Source: Shimia sp039969785 (GTDB lineage Bacteria; Pseudomonadota; Alphaproteobacteria; Rhodobacterales; Rhodobacteraceae). Taken from it: a stretch of DNA of 64,000 nucleotides. How positions within the stretch are numbered: the first letter of the stretch is position 1; each line of letters starts with the position of its first letter. The notes under the pieces are model-generated. The model worked only from the letters and a program-made list of their open reading frames with translations. It did not search any database and was not told where the DNA came from. The stretch covers positions 248,001-312,000 of the forward strand of contig NZ_JBDVNC010000022.1 in NCBI RefSeq assembly GCF_039969785.1, written 5' to 3'. Positions 1 to 8,973 of this stretch are shown one piece after another. Made by a program: the position numbers and the translations under genes.

Positions 1-706
1 GTGGAACAATCATCGGCGAGATCATGATTGCCATAATCGCCCGTCGTCCTGGCACGTGACTCTGGCTGAGCCCAATGGCAGCCAACGTCCCAAGGCTCAC
101 AGAGATGACCGTCGCGATTGGTGCGATGAGCAGCGAGTTTTTGAACGACCGCTGCCACTCATTGTTGGTAAAAAAATCACGGTAGTGTTTAAGCGAATAA
201 CCTTCCGCCTCAAAGCGGAGCATTTCCGGCGTAAAGGTGAAGAAGTCCTGTGAATTGAAGGACAACGGCATCACCACAAGAATTGGCGTAATGAGGAATA
301 CGAAAATTGACCCGCAAATGATGCGGAAGCCGTAATGCCACGCCACTTGTCCCGGAGTCAGATAGGGCAACAACCGTGCGCGGTAACGCCCTTCGTAGAG
401 CCAATAGATGAACCAATGGAACAGCCAGCCAAAGATCAGGCCAAGGATCAGACCGGGAATTCCGCCGAACCAAATCCCCAAAGCGCCGATCAGGGCAATG
501 GAAATCCACTTGGACAGCTGTTCGTTTTTGAGACCTTTAATAAAAAACAGTCCCATAGACGCGACCAGCACGGCGCCGATCAAAACGCCCAGAAAGCCTG
601 ATCCATTTGCTGTGCCAACGAACAGACCGAGAAACCCGCCAGCCGCCGCGATAAGCGGCACAACCAGCGACAGGGGTTTTCGAGAGATGGGTGTGAGTGC
701 AGCCAT
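1..706 (-). CDS. ABC transporter permease, PotC-like, C-terminus cut by window edge
   Basis: Translating the minus strand from the ATG at 704-706 gives an uninterrupted membrane protein of about 235 residues running off the window at base 1. It begins MAALTPISRKPLSL. Two or three hydrophobic segments fill the first ~85 residues, followed by a segment near SIFVFLITPILVVMPLSF and the start of a typical binding-protein-dependent permease domain. It starts 5 bases after the stop of the upstream permease gene and is the last visible gene of the importer operon. The N-terminal extra membrane segments make it longer than a standard PotC. Polyamine specificity is inferred from the neighbours, not from this sequence. 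Confidence 0.85.
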   Translation of the reverse strand, partial: MAALTPISRKPLSLVVPLIAAAGGFLGLFVGTANGSGFLGVLIGAVLVASMGLFFIKGLKNEQLSKWISIALIGALGIWFGGIPGLILGLIFGWLFHWFIYWLYEGRYRARLLPYLTPGQVAWHYGFRIICGSIFVFLITPILVVMPLSFNSQDFFTFTPEMLRFEAEGYSLKHYRDFFTNNEWQRSFKNSLLIAPIATVISVSLGTLAAIGLSQSHVPGRRAIMAIMISPMIVP

Positions 707-711
707 TTTCT

Positions 712-1986
712 TTACCCCAATTTCACGTTGTCGATGCCGACGATCTTGTCATACGCCCAGTAGAGGAGCAGCACGACACCCAGCAGAATGGTGCCCAGCG
801 CGGCCGCAAGGCCCCAGTTGAGCGAACTGGAGATGTGATAAGCAATTCGGTTCGAGATGAAGACGCCCTTGGTGCCACCCACAATTTCAGGCGTGATGTA
901 GTACCCAATAGACAGAATGAAGACCAGGATGGACCCGGCTCCAATGCCCGGAACGGACAATGGGAAATAGACCCGCCAGAATGCGGTCCAGTTTGTGGCC
1001 CCCATAGACTTGGCCGCCCGCAGATAGGTCGGTTGAATAGTCTGCATCACCGAATACATCGGTAAGATCATGAATGGCAGCAGAATATGCGTCATCGCAA
1101 CCACCGTACCAAACTGATTGTTGATCATCACAAGCCGCGCATCATCAGCGACCAAACCAACCCAAACCAGCACTTCATTGATCACGCCCTGTTGTTGTAA
1201 CATCACCTTCCATGCGGACGTTCGCACAAGCAATGACGTCCAGAACGGCAAGAGCACCAGTATCATCAGTACATTCGCCGTGCGTGCAGGCAGGTTTGCC
1301 AAAATCCATGCAACCGGGTAGCCCAGCATAATGCAGGAAATCGTAATAATCATCGACATGATTAGCGTACGTTGGAACAGCTTGATCAGAATGCGTTTAT
1401 CCTCTGGCTGCGCCTGCGCGCCTTCGGGTGTTCGCTGCATGTCGATGGCATTCAGAAAGTAGCCATTGGTAATTTCGACCGAGTGCGTTTTGATCACAGC
1501 CCATGTCTGAACATCGCCAAATTTCTTATCGATTTCGATAAGTTGTTCCTTGAACGGCCCATCAGTGGCTGGATCCAGCTTTTTAATCTTTCGCCCTGAT
1601 TTGCGGAAGAGAGACGACATACCCGTCTGCTCATAATTCAACCGGGTGCCCAGTTTGGTGTGTTCTTTTGCATCAATTGCCGCGACCATATCGGTCACGA
1701 AAGCCGTGTAGACGGCCTCCTCGGGCAAATCACCAGTTTCGGCGTCCCAGCTTTGCAATTCAACAACGGTCATAGGTAGCGTCTGGGCCACCATTCCATT
1801 CTCAACAGAGCGGAACAACATCGACGCAATTGGGAAAATAAAGGATAACAGCACAAAGATCAAAAGCGGCGCAATCAGCGCCAGAGCTCTCATCTTTTGC
1901 AATCGGAGCGCACGTGCCAAGCTTTTCTTAAGCGGCGTGCCATCCGCGGCAAGCATCGGCCCGCCATTATTGGATGCATCAGTCAT
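712..1986 (-). CDS. ABC transporter permease, PotB-like
   Basis: Inner-membrane permease of a spermidine/putrescine-type importer, 424 aa. The N-terminal segment near residues 32-58 is a membrane anchor, followed by a periplasmic stretch of about 140 residues (longer than in E. coli PotB). The core permease domain with about five further membrane helices occupies roughly residues 205-415. The EAA-type cytoplasmic loop is visible as LRAAKSMGATNWTAFWRVYFP. It lies between the binding-protein gene and a second permease on the same strand, which is the usual PotA-D-B-C arrangement in alphaproteobacteria. The substrate is inferred; other amines or opines are possible. Confidence 0.88.
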   Translation of the reverse strand: MTDASNNGGPMLAADGTPLKKSLARALRLQKMRALALIAPLLIFVLLSFIFPIASMLFRSVENGMVAQTLPMTVVELQSWDAETGDLPEEAVYTAFVTDMVAAIDAKEHTKLGTRLNYEQTGMSSLFRKSGRKIKKLDPATDGPFKEQLIEIDKKFGDVQTWAVIKTHSVEITNGYFLNAIDMQRTPEGAQAQPEDKRILIKLFQRTLIMSMIITISCIMLGYPVAWILANLPARTANVLMILVLLPFWTSLLVRTSAWKVMLQQQGVINEVLVWVGLVADDARLVMINNQFGTVVAMTHILLPFMILPMYSVMQTIQPTYLRAAKSMGATNWTAFWRVYFPLSVPGIGAGSILVFILSIGYYITPEIVGGTKGVFISNRIAYHISSSLNWGLAAALGTILLGVVLLLYWAYDKIVGIDNVKLG

Positions 1987-2039
1987 GTGTTCCCCGTTGG
2001 TCTTGTTGTTATTGTTCGAAGGTCCAAACGAATTGGGGT

Positions 2040-2066
2040 GGAAAGGGCCAATACGCGGCCCCTTCC
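2040..2066 (-). promoter_or_regulatory. Intercistronic hairpin after the binding-protein gene
   Basis: GGAAAGGGCC and GGCCCCTTCC form a 10-bp stem with one G-U wobble around a 7-base loop, 17 bases downstream of the binding-protein stop. No T-run follows. Hairpins at this place commonly protect the upstream mRNA or partly stop transcription, so that the binding protein is made in excess over the permeases. That role is inferred here. Confidence 0.5.
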
Positions 2067-2082
2067 CTCATTTCTAATCGGA

Positions 2083-3171
2083 TTACTTAGCCAGCCACGC
2101 CTGGAACTTGGCATCGATGTCGTCGCGATAATCAGCCCAGAACTCGTAGTTGTAGAGGAACGTGTTCTTGGCATTTTCCGGATCGGTCGGCATGTGTGGC
2201 GCCATGTCGATACCCAAATCAGCGTGTTGGCCAACCAACGGTGCCGAAGACTTGCGCGCAGGACCGTACGAGATGTATTTGGCCTGATCTGCAAGACGCT
2301 GAGTGTCAGTGGCGAACATGATATAGTCCAGCGCACGTGCCTGACGCTCTTCGCTCAGGCCGGTTGGAATGATCCAGCCGTCAAGGTCGAACACCTGAGC
2401 GTCCCACAGCATGGCAACCGGCTGCTTCTGCTCTTCGATGACAGAGAACAGGCGCCCATTGTAGGTCGACCCCATAACAACTTCTCCGTCAGCCAACAGC
2501 TGAGGCGTATCTGCACCGGCAGACCACCAGATCACGTTGTCTTTGATAGTGTCGAGCTTGGCAAGCGCCTGATCCTGACCTTCCGGAGTTGCCAGAACGT
2601 CATACACGGCATCTTTGGCCACGCCGTCACACAGCAGCGCCCATTCCATGTTGTTGATCGGGTTCTTTTCAAGCGACCGCTTGCCAGGATAGGCGGCAGT
2701 GTCGAACACGTCACAAATGCTGGATGGCGCAGTGTCGCCTACAAGGTCCGTACGATACCCGAAAGTTGTGGAATACACGATCTGTGGAATAAAGCAGTCG
2801 GACACCAGAAGATCGCCAAAATCTTCGGACGCGGATGTGCCATCAGGCGCAGCAGCAAGCATGCTGTCGGCGTCGATTTCCATCGCCAGTCCTTCGTCGC
2901 ACAGACGAATTGCGTCGGCGGCAACAACATCAACAACATCCCATGTCACGTTGTTGGCTTCGTTCATAGCGCGCAGTTTTGCAACCGCACCAGACGAACT
3001 GTCATCATTGATAATGGTGACACCGGTCTTTTCAGAATAGGGCTCGTGATACGCACGCAGCTGCGATTTGGAATACGCGCCACCCCAAGACACGATGGTC
3101 ATCTCATCGGCGATCGCCGCAGGGGCCACGAGTGCTGTGGTCACGGCAAGTGCAGTGAGTTTCGTTTTCAT
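2083..3171 (-). CDS. Periplasmic polyamine-type substrate-binding protein, PotD/PotF-like
   Basis: Extracellular solute-binding protein of 362 aa that would capture the ligand in the periplasm and hand it to the two permeases encoded downstream. A Sec signal peptide is clear (MKTKLTALAVTTALVAPAAIA, cleavage after AIA). The mature start TIVSWGGAYSKSQLRAYHEPY is typical of the spermidine/putrescine cluster of binding proteins (family 1-like fold). Length and gene order agree with PotD. The exact ligand (putrescine, spermidine or another cationic amine) cannot be read from the sequence. A nearby aminotransferase fits a putrescine-like diamine. Confidence 0.88.
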   Translation of the reverse strand: MKTKLTALAVTTALVAPAAIADEMTIVSWGGAYSKSQLRAYHEPYSEKTGVTIINDDSSSGAVAKLRAMNEANNVTWDVVDVVAADAIRLCDEGLAMEIDADSMLAAAPDGTSASEDFGDLLVSDCFIPQIVYSTTFGYRTDLVGDTAPSSICDVFDTAAYPGKRSLEKNPINNMEWALLCDGVAKDAVYDVLATPEGQDQALAKLDTIKDNVIWWSAGADTPQLLADGEVVMGSTYNGRLFSVIEEQKQPVAMLWDAQVFDLDGWIIPTGLSEERQARALDYIMFATDTQRLADQAKYISYGPARKSSAPLVGQHADLGIDMAPHMPTDPENAKNTFLYNYEFWADYRDDIDAKFQAWLAK

Positions 3172-3206
3172 CTAAGTACTCTCCTTGTTGAACTTGTTAT
3201 GGTTTG

Positions 3207-3223
3207 CCGAGCAGTTGGCTCGG
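3207..3223 (-). promoter_or_regulatory. Short hairpin between ATPase and binding-protein genes
   Basis: CCGAGC and GCTCGG pair across a 5-base loop in the 71-base gap between the ATPase and the binding protein. There is no T-run. It may be an mRNA processing or stability element. Weakly supported. Confidence 0.35.
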
Positions 3224-3242
3224 TCACGCCCGCGGATGATGC

Positions 3243-4346
3243 TCAAGCATCCAGCGCGCGACAATCTTCTGGCAGCCAGCCAATTTCGATTTGCTGGCCG
3301 GGTTTCAGGCGCTCCACATCCGGTGCGTTACGGGTTTTGATGACGAATTCATCATTGCCAGCAACGTTCAAACGAGTTCGGAATATGTCGCCCATATAAA
3401 TAAACTCTTTCACCTCTGCTTTGAGAGTATGGACACCCTCCTGCAGACGATCTTTGTTATACTCCACGCGCTCGGGACGAATGGAAACGCGCGTGCGTGC
3501 TCCCGGCTGAACGGAGTCGTGCACAGGCTGACAATCAATCAACCCGCCATCGTCCAGCTGAACCAACGCCAACCCATTGCTAATTTCCTTGACCACACCC
3601 TCAAGCGTGTTGTTTTCACCAATGAACTGCGCCACGAAACTGTTTTTCGGTTCCTCGTAAAGCGTGTCAGGCGGATCAAGCTGCTGAATACGTCCATCAT
3701 CAAACACCGCCACCCGGTCCGACATGGTCAACGCTTCCGTCTGATCATGCGTCACATAAACAGTGGTGATGCCCAGATTGTGGGCCAGATTGGTGATCTC
3801 AAACTGCATTTTTTCACGCAGTTGTTTGTCCAGCGCACCAAGCGGTTCATCCATCAAAACCAATTCTGGTTCAAACACGAGCGCCCGCGCAAGGGCGATA
3901 CGCTGTTGCTGTCCACCCGAAAGCTGCGCCGGACGACGGCCACCAAAGGCCCCCATCTCAACCATATCAAGCGCGCGTTTGATTTTTTGTTCACGATCGG
4001 ATTTGCCCATCTTTCGCACTTCAAGCGGGAAGCTGAGATTTTCGGCAATCGTCATGTGGGGAAACAGAGCGTAATTCTGAAAAACCATGCCAATCCCGCG
4101 TTTGTGCGGCGGAATGTTGTTGATCGATACCCCACCAAGCCGAATATCACCATGAGTGGCCGTCTCAAATCCGGCCAGCATCATCAGGCAGGTTGTTTTG
4201 CCAGACCCTGAAGGCCCAAGCATTGTGAGAAATTCGCCACGTGGCAAGGCGAGGTTGAGATCTTTGACGACGAGAATTTCACCATCATAGCTCTTCTGCA
4301 CGCGTTCGAATTCGACAAACGCGTCGTTTGAATTAGCATCGGCCAA
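3243..4346 (-). CDS. ABC transporter ATP-binding protein, PotA-like
   Basis: Cytoplasmic ATPase of the importer, 367 aa. Walker A is GPSGSGKT at 44-51, the signature is LSGGQQQR, Walker B is LVLMDEP followed by a D-loop GALD, and the switch His is in VTHDQ. The C-terminal ~110 residues form the TOBE-type regulatory domain seen in PotA/MalK-class ATPases. The start is TTG, chosen because GGGGAG lies six bases upstream and the reading frame begins MADANSND. First gene of the importer operon, followed on the same strand by binding protein and permeases. Confidence 0.92.
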   Translation of the reverse strand: MADANSNDAFVEFERVQKSYDGEILVVKDLNLALPRGEFLTMLGPSGSGKTTCLMMLAGFETATHGDIRLGGVSINNIPPHKRGIGMVFQNYALFPHMTIAENLSFPLEVRKMGKSDREQKIKRALDMVEMGAFGGRRPAQLSGGQQQRIALARALVFEPELVLMDEPLGALDKQLREKMQFEITNLAHNLGITTVYVTHDQTEALTMSDRVAVFDDGRIQQLDPPDTLYEEPKNSFVAQFIGENNTLEGVVKEISNGLALVQLDDGGLIDCQPVHDSVQPGARTRVSIRPERVEYNKDRLQEGVHTLKAEVKEFIYMGDIFRTRLNVAGNDEFVIKTRNAPDVERLKPGQQIEIGWLPEDCRALDA

Positions 4347-4589
4347 AACCGGCTCCCCGTTTTAGTGCGGATTTTCCCGCTCTTATTCTTCAGTGTAAGC
4401 ACACCGACGAGGGTAAGTGCAACACAGGGTCGTGATAAATAAGTTTAGGCGGGTCCATGGTCTGACTAGGTCGAATAACGACATTTTGCTGCCGAATCCG
4501 ACCCAAAACCGCCTGTTCTAAGTGTTATTCGCGATATTCCACCATTCGCCAAGGCGGTTTAACGGGCGGTTTTTTTGCGTAATAATTTG
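4347..4589. other. Intergenic gap with importer promoter
   Basis: 243 bases between the ATPase and the aminotransferase, both on the minus strand. It must hold the importer promoter but no confident box was recognised. A T-run at 4563-4571 lies on the plus strand after GC-rich inverted segments (GGCGGTTT, GGGCGGTT), yet no plus-strand gene ends here. No copy of the TGATCAAATT motif was seen. Confidence 0.4.
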
Positions 4590-5978
4590 TCAAACGAAAA
4601 GGCCATCTGACTTAATTTGAGCAAGTGTCAGATCAAGCGCCCGGGTCGCGCGCTCGATTAATGTATCAATTTCGTGTGGTTGAAGCACCAAAGGCGGCGC
4701 GATGATCATCCGGTCGCCGACATGCCGCATGACAAGCCCATTGGCAAAACAATGATCGCGACAGATCAACCCAACTGTGCCTGGGTTAGCTGCGAATGGT
4801 GCGCGCGCGGCCTTATTCGGTGTCAGTGCGACAGATCCCATCATGCCGGTTATTTTCGCTTCTCCGACCAAGGGATGATCAGATAGCGCCTCCCATTTCC
4901 GTTTGAGATACGGGCCCGCAACATCGCGAACATGTCCGACGACGTCTTCCTCCTCCAGAATCCGCAAATTTTCGAGCGCAACCGCTGCCGCAACAGGATG
5001 TCCAGAATACGTGTATCCATGGTTGAATTCGGTCGCGCCAATGACATTTGCAATTTCGTCAGTGACAATTGACCCGCCAATGGGTGCGTATCCTGAGCTG
5101 AGACCTTTTGCGATTGTCATGATGTCGGGCTTCCAGCCCACAGTTTGTGCTCCAAACCAGTTTCCGGTGCGGCCAAAACCACAAATGACTTCGTCGGAAA
5201 TCAAAAGAATTTCGTATTTGTCGCAAATTCGCTGAATTTCAGGATAGTAGCTTTCTGGCGGTACGATCACGCCGCCAGCACCTTGCACCGGTTCAGCGAT
5301 AAAGGCAGCAACGCGATCCTCACCCAATGCCAAGATCGCCTTTTCCAACTCCTGGGCCCGCGCCAAACCAAACGCATCTGGCGACATATCCCCCCCTTCT
5401 GCCCACCAGTTGGGCTGGGGAATATGGTGAATATCAGGGATCGGCAGTCCGCCCTGCTGATGCATGGGAATCATACCACCAAGGCTGGCCCCGCCAAGAG
5501 TAGAGCCGTGATAAGCGTTCTTGCGGGAGATTATGATTGTTTTGTCCGACTTGCCTTTCGCAGACCAATAGTGGCGCACCATTCGAATATTGGTGTCATT
5601 TGCTTCTGATCCCGATCCAGCAAAAAACACATGATTCAAATCACCGGGAGCCAATTCCGCCAGCTTGGCAGACAACGCAATTACCGGCACATGGGTCGTC
5701 ATGAAAAACGTGTTATAGTAGGGTAACTCGCGCATTTGACGGGCGGCAACGTCCGCCAACTCATCGCGGCCATACCCAATATTGACGCACCACAACCCGG
5801 CCATCGCATCTAGCAATTGGTTGCCGTCACTGTCAGTCAGCATAACACCCTTGGCGGATGTAATCACACGGGCACCCTGCCCTGCCAGCTCATCTTGATT
5901 AGAGAATGGATGTATGTGGTGAGCGGCATCCAACGCCTGAAGTTCCGCTGTGGGCAGATGGTTAGTGATCATATTCAT
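4590..5978 (-). CDS. Class III (omega) aminotransferase, putrescine/beta-alanine:pyruvate type
   Basis: PLP-dependent aminotransferase of about 462 aa. Visible class III landmarks are the phosphate-binding GSGSEAND, the LLISDEVICGFGRTG stretch containing the cofactor-contacting Asp, and the Schiff-base Lys in TIAKGLSSGY. In this subfamily the usual donors are putrescine, cadaverine, GABA or beta-alanine with pyruvate as acceptor. An ATG four codons further upstream (5990) is also possible, but GAGG precedes the chosen ATG at 6-9 bases. It sits between the polyamine-type importer and a GntR regulator, so a role in catabolism of the imported amine is a reasonable inference. Confidence 0.88.
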   Translation of the reverse strand: MNMITNHLPTAELQALDAAHHIHPFSNQDELAGQGARVITSAKGVMLTDSDGNQLLDAMAGLWCVNIGYGRDELADVAARQMRELPYYNTFFMTTHVPVIALSAKLAELAPGDLNHVFFAGSGSEANDTNIRMVRHYWSAKGKSDKTIIISRKNAYHGSTLGGASLGGMIPMHQQGGLPIPDIHHIPQPNWWAEGGDMSPDAFGLARAQELEKAILALGEDRVAAFIAEPVQGAGGVIVPPESYYPEIQRICDKYEILLISDEVICGFGRTGNWFGAQTVGWKPDIMTIAKGLSSGYAPIGGSIVTDEIANVIGATEFNHGYTYSGHPVAAAVALENLRILEEEDVVGHVRDVAGPYLKRKWEALSDHPLVGEAKITGMMGSVALTPNKAARAPFAANPGTVGLICRDHCFANGLVMRHVGDRMIIAPPLVLQPHEIDTLIERATRALDLTLAQIKSDGLFV

Positions 5979-6035
5979 AGCGAACCTCATGTATTGGCAC
6001 CAAACCTCGGTTTGATATCAGTGTGCTCGAGCAGA

Positions 6036-6048
6036 ATATGATCAAATT
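6036..6048. promoter_or_regulatory. Candidate GntR operator upstream of the aminotransferase
   Basis: ATATGATCAAATT lies 58 bases upstream of the aminotransferase start and overlaps the stop codon of the regulator gene. Its exact 13-base reverse complement occurs at 6927-6939, and TGATCAAATT occurs again at 6855-6864. The central TTGATCAA-like core is the kind of short palindrome bound by FadR/FCD-class GntR proteins. Confidence 0.55.
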
Positions 6049-6757
6049 ATTGGCTGTCAATCGATTCACAGCTTGAATCTATTTGGTTAAGTGCTGCGCG
6101 CATCTGTTCCATTCCCTGCACGATATCTGCTCGAATAGCGGCAGCGGTTGCAACTGTATTGCCGGAAGCCAGCGCCACAAGCGCCTGCTTGTGATTGTCC
6201 GGCAAGTTCCGCGTCCCCACCTGACCACAAACCACCCGCATCGAAGGACCAAACCGCAGCCAAAGACTGTTCGTAATTTCCGTTAGAATAGGAGCTTCAG
6301 CGATGTCATAAAGATTTGCGTGGAAAGCATAGTTGCGCCGCAGATAGGCACCTACGTCACCTTGAGCTATGGCATCGTCAAGTTTCGAGTCAATAATTTC
6401 AAGTTTGTTCAGATCCTGCTCAGATACGCGTTCCGCGGCAAGAGCGGCCAACTTCGGCTCTAAAGTCTCGCGCAGGAATAACAACTCGTCTAAGTCTTCG
6501 CCAGAAGGTGTAGGCACAACTACACGCCTGTTGCCCCTAAACTCAAGCGCTCCTTCACTTGTCAATCGGCGAATCGCCTCGCGAATTGGGGTCATTCCCG
6601 CACCAGTAAGTTCGACTAAACCTTTTATGGTCACCGCCTGTCCTGGCACAAATTCACCAAAGAGAACCGCCTCGCGAAGCTGTAAATACACCTGGTGGTG
6701 AACCGGGACTCGGTGTTGATCCTCGGCCCTGCGAGAAGATTTCCTTTCCGTCTTCAT
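6047..6757 (-). CDS. GntR-family transcriptional regulator with FCD domain
   Basis: DNA-binding repressor/activator of about 236 aa. The winged helix-turn-helix spans roughly residues 20-80 (KGLVELTGAGMTPIREAIRRLTSEG is the recognition region). An all-helical FCD ligand-binding domain follows, with acidic/histidine residues (FLRETLEP, NYAFHANLY) that usually hold a metal and an organic acid. An upstream in-frame ATG at 6769 exists; the one chosen has AGGG five bases before it. Position next to the aminotransferase and the three copies of a shared motif around it suggest self-regulation and control of the amine genes. Confidence 0.88.
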   Translation of the reverse strand: MKTERKSSRRAEDQHRVPVHHQVYLQLREAVLFGEFVPGQAVTIKGLVELTGAGMTPIREAIRRLTSEGALEFRGNRRVVVPTPSGEDLDELLFLRETLEPKLAALAAERVSEQDLNKLEIIDSKLDDAIAQGDVGAYLRRNYAFHANLYDIAEAPILTEITNSLWLRFGPSMRVVCGQVGTRNLPDNHKQALVALASGNTVATAAAIRADIVQGMEQMRAALNQIDSSCESIDSQ

Positions 6758-6854
6758 ATTGCCCTTCATTTACATCTCTCAGCCCTGCCGTTTGATCATC
6801 CACCAACTTACTAGGTGCCGCTTGGCCAATCCATACCGCAATGTTGCGAATTCT

Positions 6855-6864
6855 TGATCAAATT
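6855..6864. promoter_or_regulatory. Second copy of the GntR operator-like motif
   Basis: TGATCAAATT, preceded by T so that TTGATCAA at 6854-6861 is a perfect palindrome. It lies about 98 bases upstream of the regulator start, between the third copy and the gene. Confidence 0.5.
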
Positions 6865-6926
6865 AATTCTCCAGAATCTCAAACGAAATATACTCACCCC
6901 CTCCTTGAGTTGATACATGTTTGGGG

Positions 6927-6939
6927 AATTTGATCATAT
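6927..6939. promoter_or_regulatory. Third copy of the GntR operator-like motif, inverted
   Basis: AATTTGATCATAT is the exact reverse complement of the 13-base site at 6036-6048. It lies about 170 bases upstream of the regulator. Confidence 0.5.
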
Positions 6940-7362
6940 ATTTAGAGCTGCCGCATTGACGGCCATCACCGCACAAACCAACGCTATACACGATAGTGAC
7001 CAACCAGTAATTTCGATGAAGAGCCATTGACCAAATTTACCGATGAAACCTGGTTTGGGCTGATCCGGGGTGTTTTTGAACGAAACACCAATCTGGAAAT
7101 CGGAGCGCTTGCTGAAAAACTGGTTTCAGCTTCGTGACGCCGCCCAATACAGGTTTTCAACTTGGTGTTTTAGCCACCGACTTCATGGGCAAAGTAGGTT
7201 CAGATAGAACAATATTAGCAACATGTTGGGCGCTATCGCTAACCGGACCTTCAAACATAACTCGGGTTGTGACTAATCTATCAATTTCTTTCTCAACCAA
7301 GATCAAATTGGACGTCTGATCCAGAATTGGCTACCACCATGAGCGAAACTACGCAGAGTAAT

Positions 7363-8247
7363 TTAGGTGGTCAAGGCATTGCGCATTGCCTGAATTTCCA
7401 ACTCAACTCCGTTCTGGTAGTCCTCGCGACCATTTTGACTTTGCCACAAACAATAAGCAGCCATACGCCAATGATAGGTGCTAGCAAGAGAGCGGTAACG
7501 TTCTGCAACGACACGGTTCGCATAGCCCTCAAAAAATTCACTTATTTCGCTCGAACTAAGCGGTGCTCCTCTGTAGATTTTCTGCATTGCTGGCGACAAG
7601 AAAATTGCAATGTCCTCGCAGGGATCCCCAAAGGCTGGGCATTGCCAGTCAATCAGATGAAGCCCGGTTGGACTAACTATTAAATTGCCCGGTACAATGT
7701 CACAGTGAAGCATCACTGCGGTGTCCCATTCAGGTACGCCGCCCTCGGGCGTCAAGCCAATCAATTCTGAAGCACCTGAGCAAAAATCCAGAATTTTCCG
7801 AGTTTGCGCGATTAAAGCGGAGCTACCATTGGGAGCTTTCCGCAGCCAAGCAGGAGGAACAAGATGATGCAGATTGCGCATCATGACGCCAACGAGCGTG
7901 GCATCCGTTGACCAGGTTTTACCGGGAATGTGCGAATAGACAGTGCAGCGTCCAGCAGGCGTGGACAGCGATCCCAAAAGTTTAGGCACGAGCGACGATG
8001 CCCCCAACAGGCGCATGATTTGCGCTTCGGCTTGCGGATCGTTCGGAAAAAGCAGATTGGTCGAAGGCCCTGTGTATAGTTTGACGACAACGTTTTGTTC
8101 TTTGCAGGTTCCCAGCCATGTCGAATTTGTACGCCCACCAGACAAAGGGTGCCATAAAAATGGCACATCCCCTGACAGCAGCGACTGAACGGCTTGGTGG
8201 ACCGCCAGAGGTGGAGAAATTGGTGGTTTGATCAACATCCTGCTCAC
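7363..8247 (-). CDS. APH/choline-kinase-fold phosphotransferase
   Basis: Predicted small-molecule kinase of 294 aa. The catalytic loop is LHCDIVPGNLI (His-Cys-Asp with Asn five residues later), and the metal-binding DFG-equivalent is HLIDWQ, followed by GDPCEDIAIFL as in aminoglycoside phosphotransferase, choline kinase and thiamine kinase families. The first Met may be four codons further in (MLIKPPIS). It has no obvious partner: the GntR gene lies about 600 bases away and flgD begins downstream on the same strand. The acceptor (choline, thiamine, ethanolamine, a drug or a sugar) cannot be read from the sequence. Confidence 0.75.
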   Translation of the reverse strand: MSRMLIKPPISPPLAVHQAVQSLLSGDVPFLWHPLSGGRTNSTWLGTCKEQNVVVKLYTGPSTNLLFPNDPQAEAQIMRLLGASSLVPKLLGSLSTPAGRCTVYSHIPGKTWSTDATLVGVMMRNLHHLVPPAWLRKAPNGSSALIAQTRKILDFCSGASELIGLTPEGGVPEWDTAVMLHCDIVPGNLIVSPTGLHLIDWQCPAFGDPCEDIAIFLSPAMQKIYRGAPLSSSEISEFFEGYANRVVAERYRSLASTYHWRMAAYCLWQSQNGREDYQNGVELEIQAMRNALTT

Positions 8248-8295
8248 TGAATAAGACGCCGAGACGCTAGATCAGCTAAGCAATAGTGGCAAGCG

Positions 8296-8964
8296 TCAGG
8301 ATGAACGACGTAGAGATAACACTTCCGACGATAGAAACTCGACACCACCCGCGCCAATCAAAGTTGTTCCATTGGGATCGCTCCGTGCCTCATATACTTG
8401 CGTATACACGTCGGCGGGATAAGTGCCCATAATGTTGCCATTGGCGCGGCTTTCAACTTCAAAACGATACAGTCCGTCTGGAAATGGTGATCCATCATCG
8501 CCCACACCAGACCACTCCAAAGACTGAGACGCGACATCAATTGAATAACGCTGAACTTCTACTCCTGCGTCATCCAACACGACCAGAACAGCTTGATCTG
8601 CGAGCCTCTCGATAATTGGCACAACATCAACTGGAGCTCCTGTAAATTCGGCAGGCCCCGTCACTCTCGCCTCCATACCAACCCAAGCAGCAAGATCGCT
8701 CATCCCCATTGCCCCCATTTGCAAAGACAACTGCGTTAGCAAATCGTTTGTAAACACCTGCTGTTCTACGGAGGAGAACGTGGCTAGTTGAACCGCATAG
8801 TCGCTCGAATCGATTGGATTAAGCGGGTCCTGATTGCGCATTTGCACGGACAACATGTGCAGGAATGTTTCAAAATCAGAACTGACGGTTGTCGCACCGG
8901 ACGCAGCGGAAGAATTTGAAACGGAAGCTGTCTGAGTTTGGGTGGCTACCGGGGAAACAATCAT
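8296..8964 (-). CDS. flgD: Flagellar hook capping protein FlgD
   Basis: Scaffold that caps the growing hook so hook subunits can polymerise, 222 aa. The conserved N-terminal export/assembly region shows DFETFLHMLSVQMRNQDPLNPIDSSDYAVQLATFSSVEQQ, the hallmark of FlgD. The C-terminal half carries the FLG_D-type Ig/tudor domain ending near VSSLSLRRSS. It has AGGAG before the ATG and lies 9 bases downstream of the fliK stop on the same strand, the usual fliK-flgD pairing. It ends the minus-strand block at the edge of the flagellar cluster. Confidence 0.95.
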   Translation of the reverse strand: MIVSPVATQTQTASVSNSSAASGATTVSSDFETFLHMLSVQMRNQDPLNPIDSSDYAVQLATFSSVEQQVFTNDLLTQLSLQMGAMGMSDLAAWVGMEARVTGPAEFTGAPVDVVPIIERLADQAVLVVLDDAGVEVQRYSIDVASQSLEWSGVGDDGSPFPDGLYRFEVESRANGNIMGTYPADVYTQVYEARSDPNGTTLIGAGGVEFLSSEVLSLRRSS

Positions 8965-8973
8965 TGAATACTC

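Larger units (their letters stand above)
6770..7362. other. Gene-poor gap, about 590 bases
   Basis: Holds the regulator's promoter and two operator-like copies. Around 7000-7137 on the plus strand there is an open stretch of 45 codons ending TGA at 7135-7137 (TKFTDETWFGLIRG...) with no good start or ribosome site. It reads like a gene fragment but was not recognised. Another open stretch at 7134-7319 has no family features and is considered chance. Confidence 0.4.

Noticed and set aside
1897..3399. 500-codon plus-strand open frame opposite the permease and binding protein
   Set aside because: Its product has no family features, and the minus strand encodes clear PotB- and PotD-like proteins; it is an antisense shadow.
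3291..4211. 306-codon plus-strand open frame opposite the ATPase gene
   Set aside because: Antisense to a complete ABC ATPase with all motifs; no ribosome site or family signature.
4548..4571. Rho-independent terminator ending in a T-run
   Set aside because: The T-run is on the plus strand, but both flanking genes are on the minus strand and no plus-strand gene ends there; the stem is weak.
7134..7319. 61-codon plus-strand open frame in the gap after GntR
   Set aside because: No ribosome site, no recognisable protein features, not coupled to any gene.
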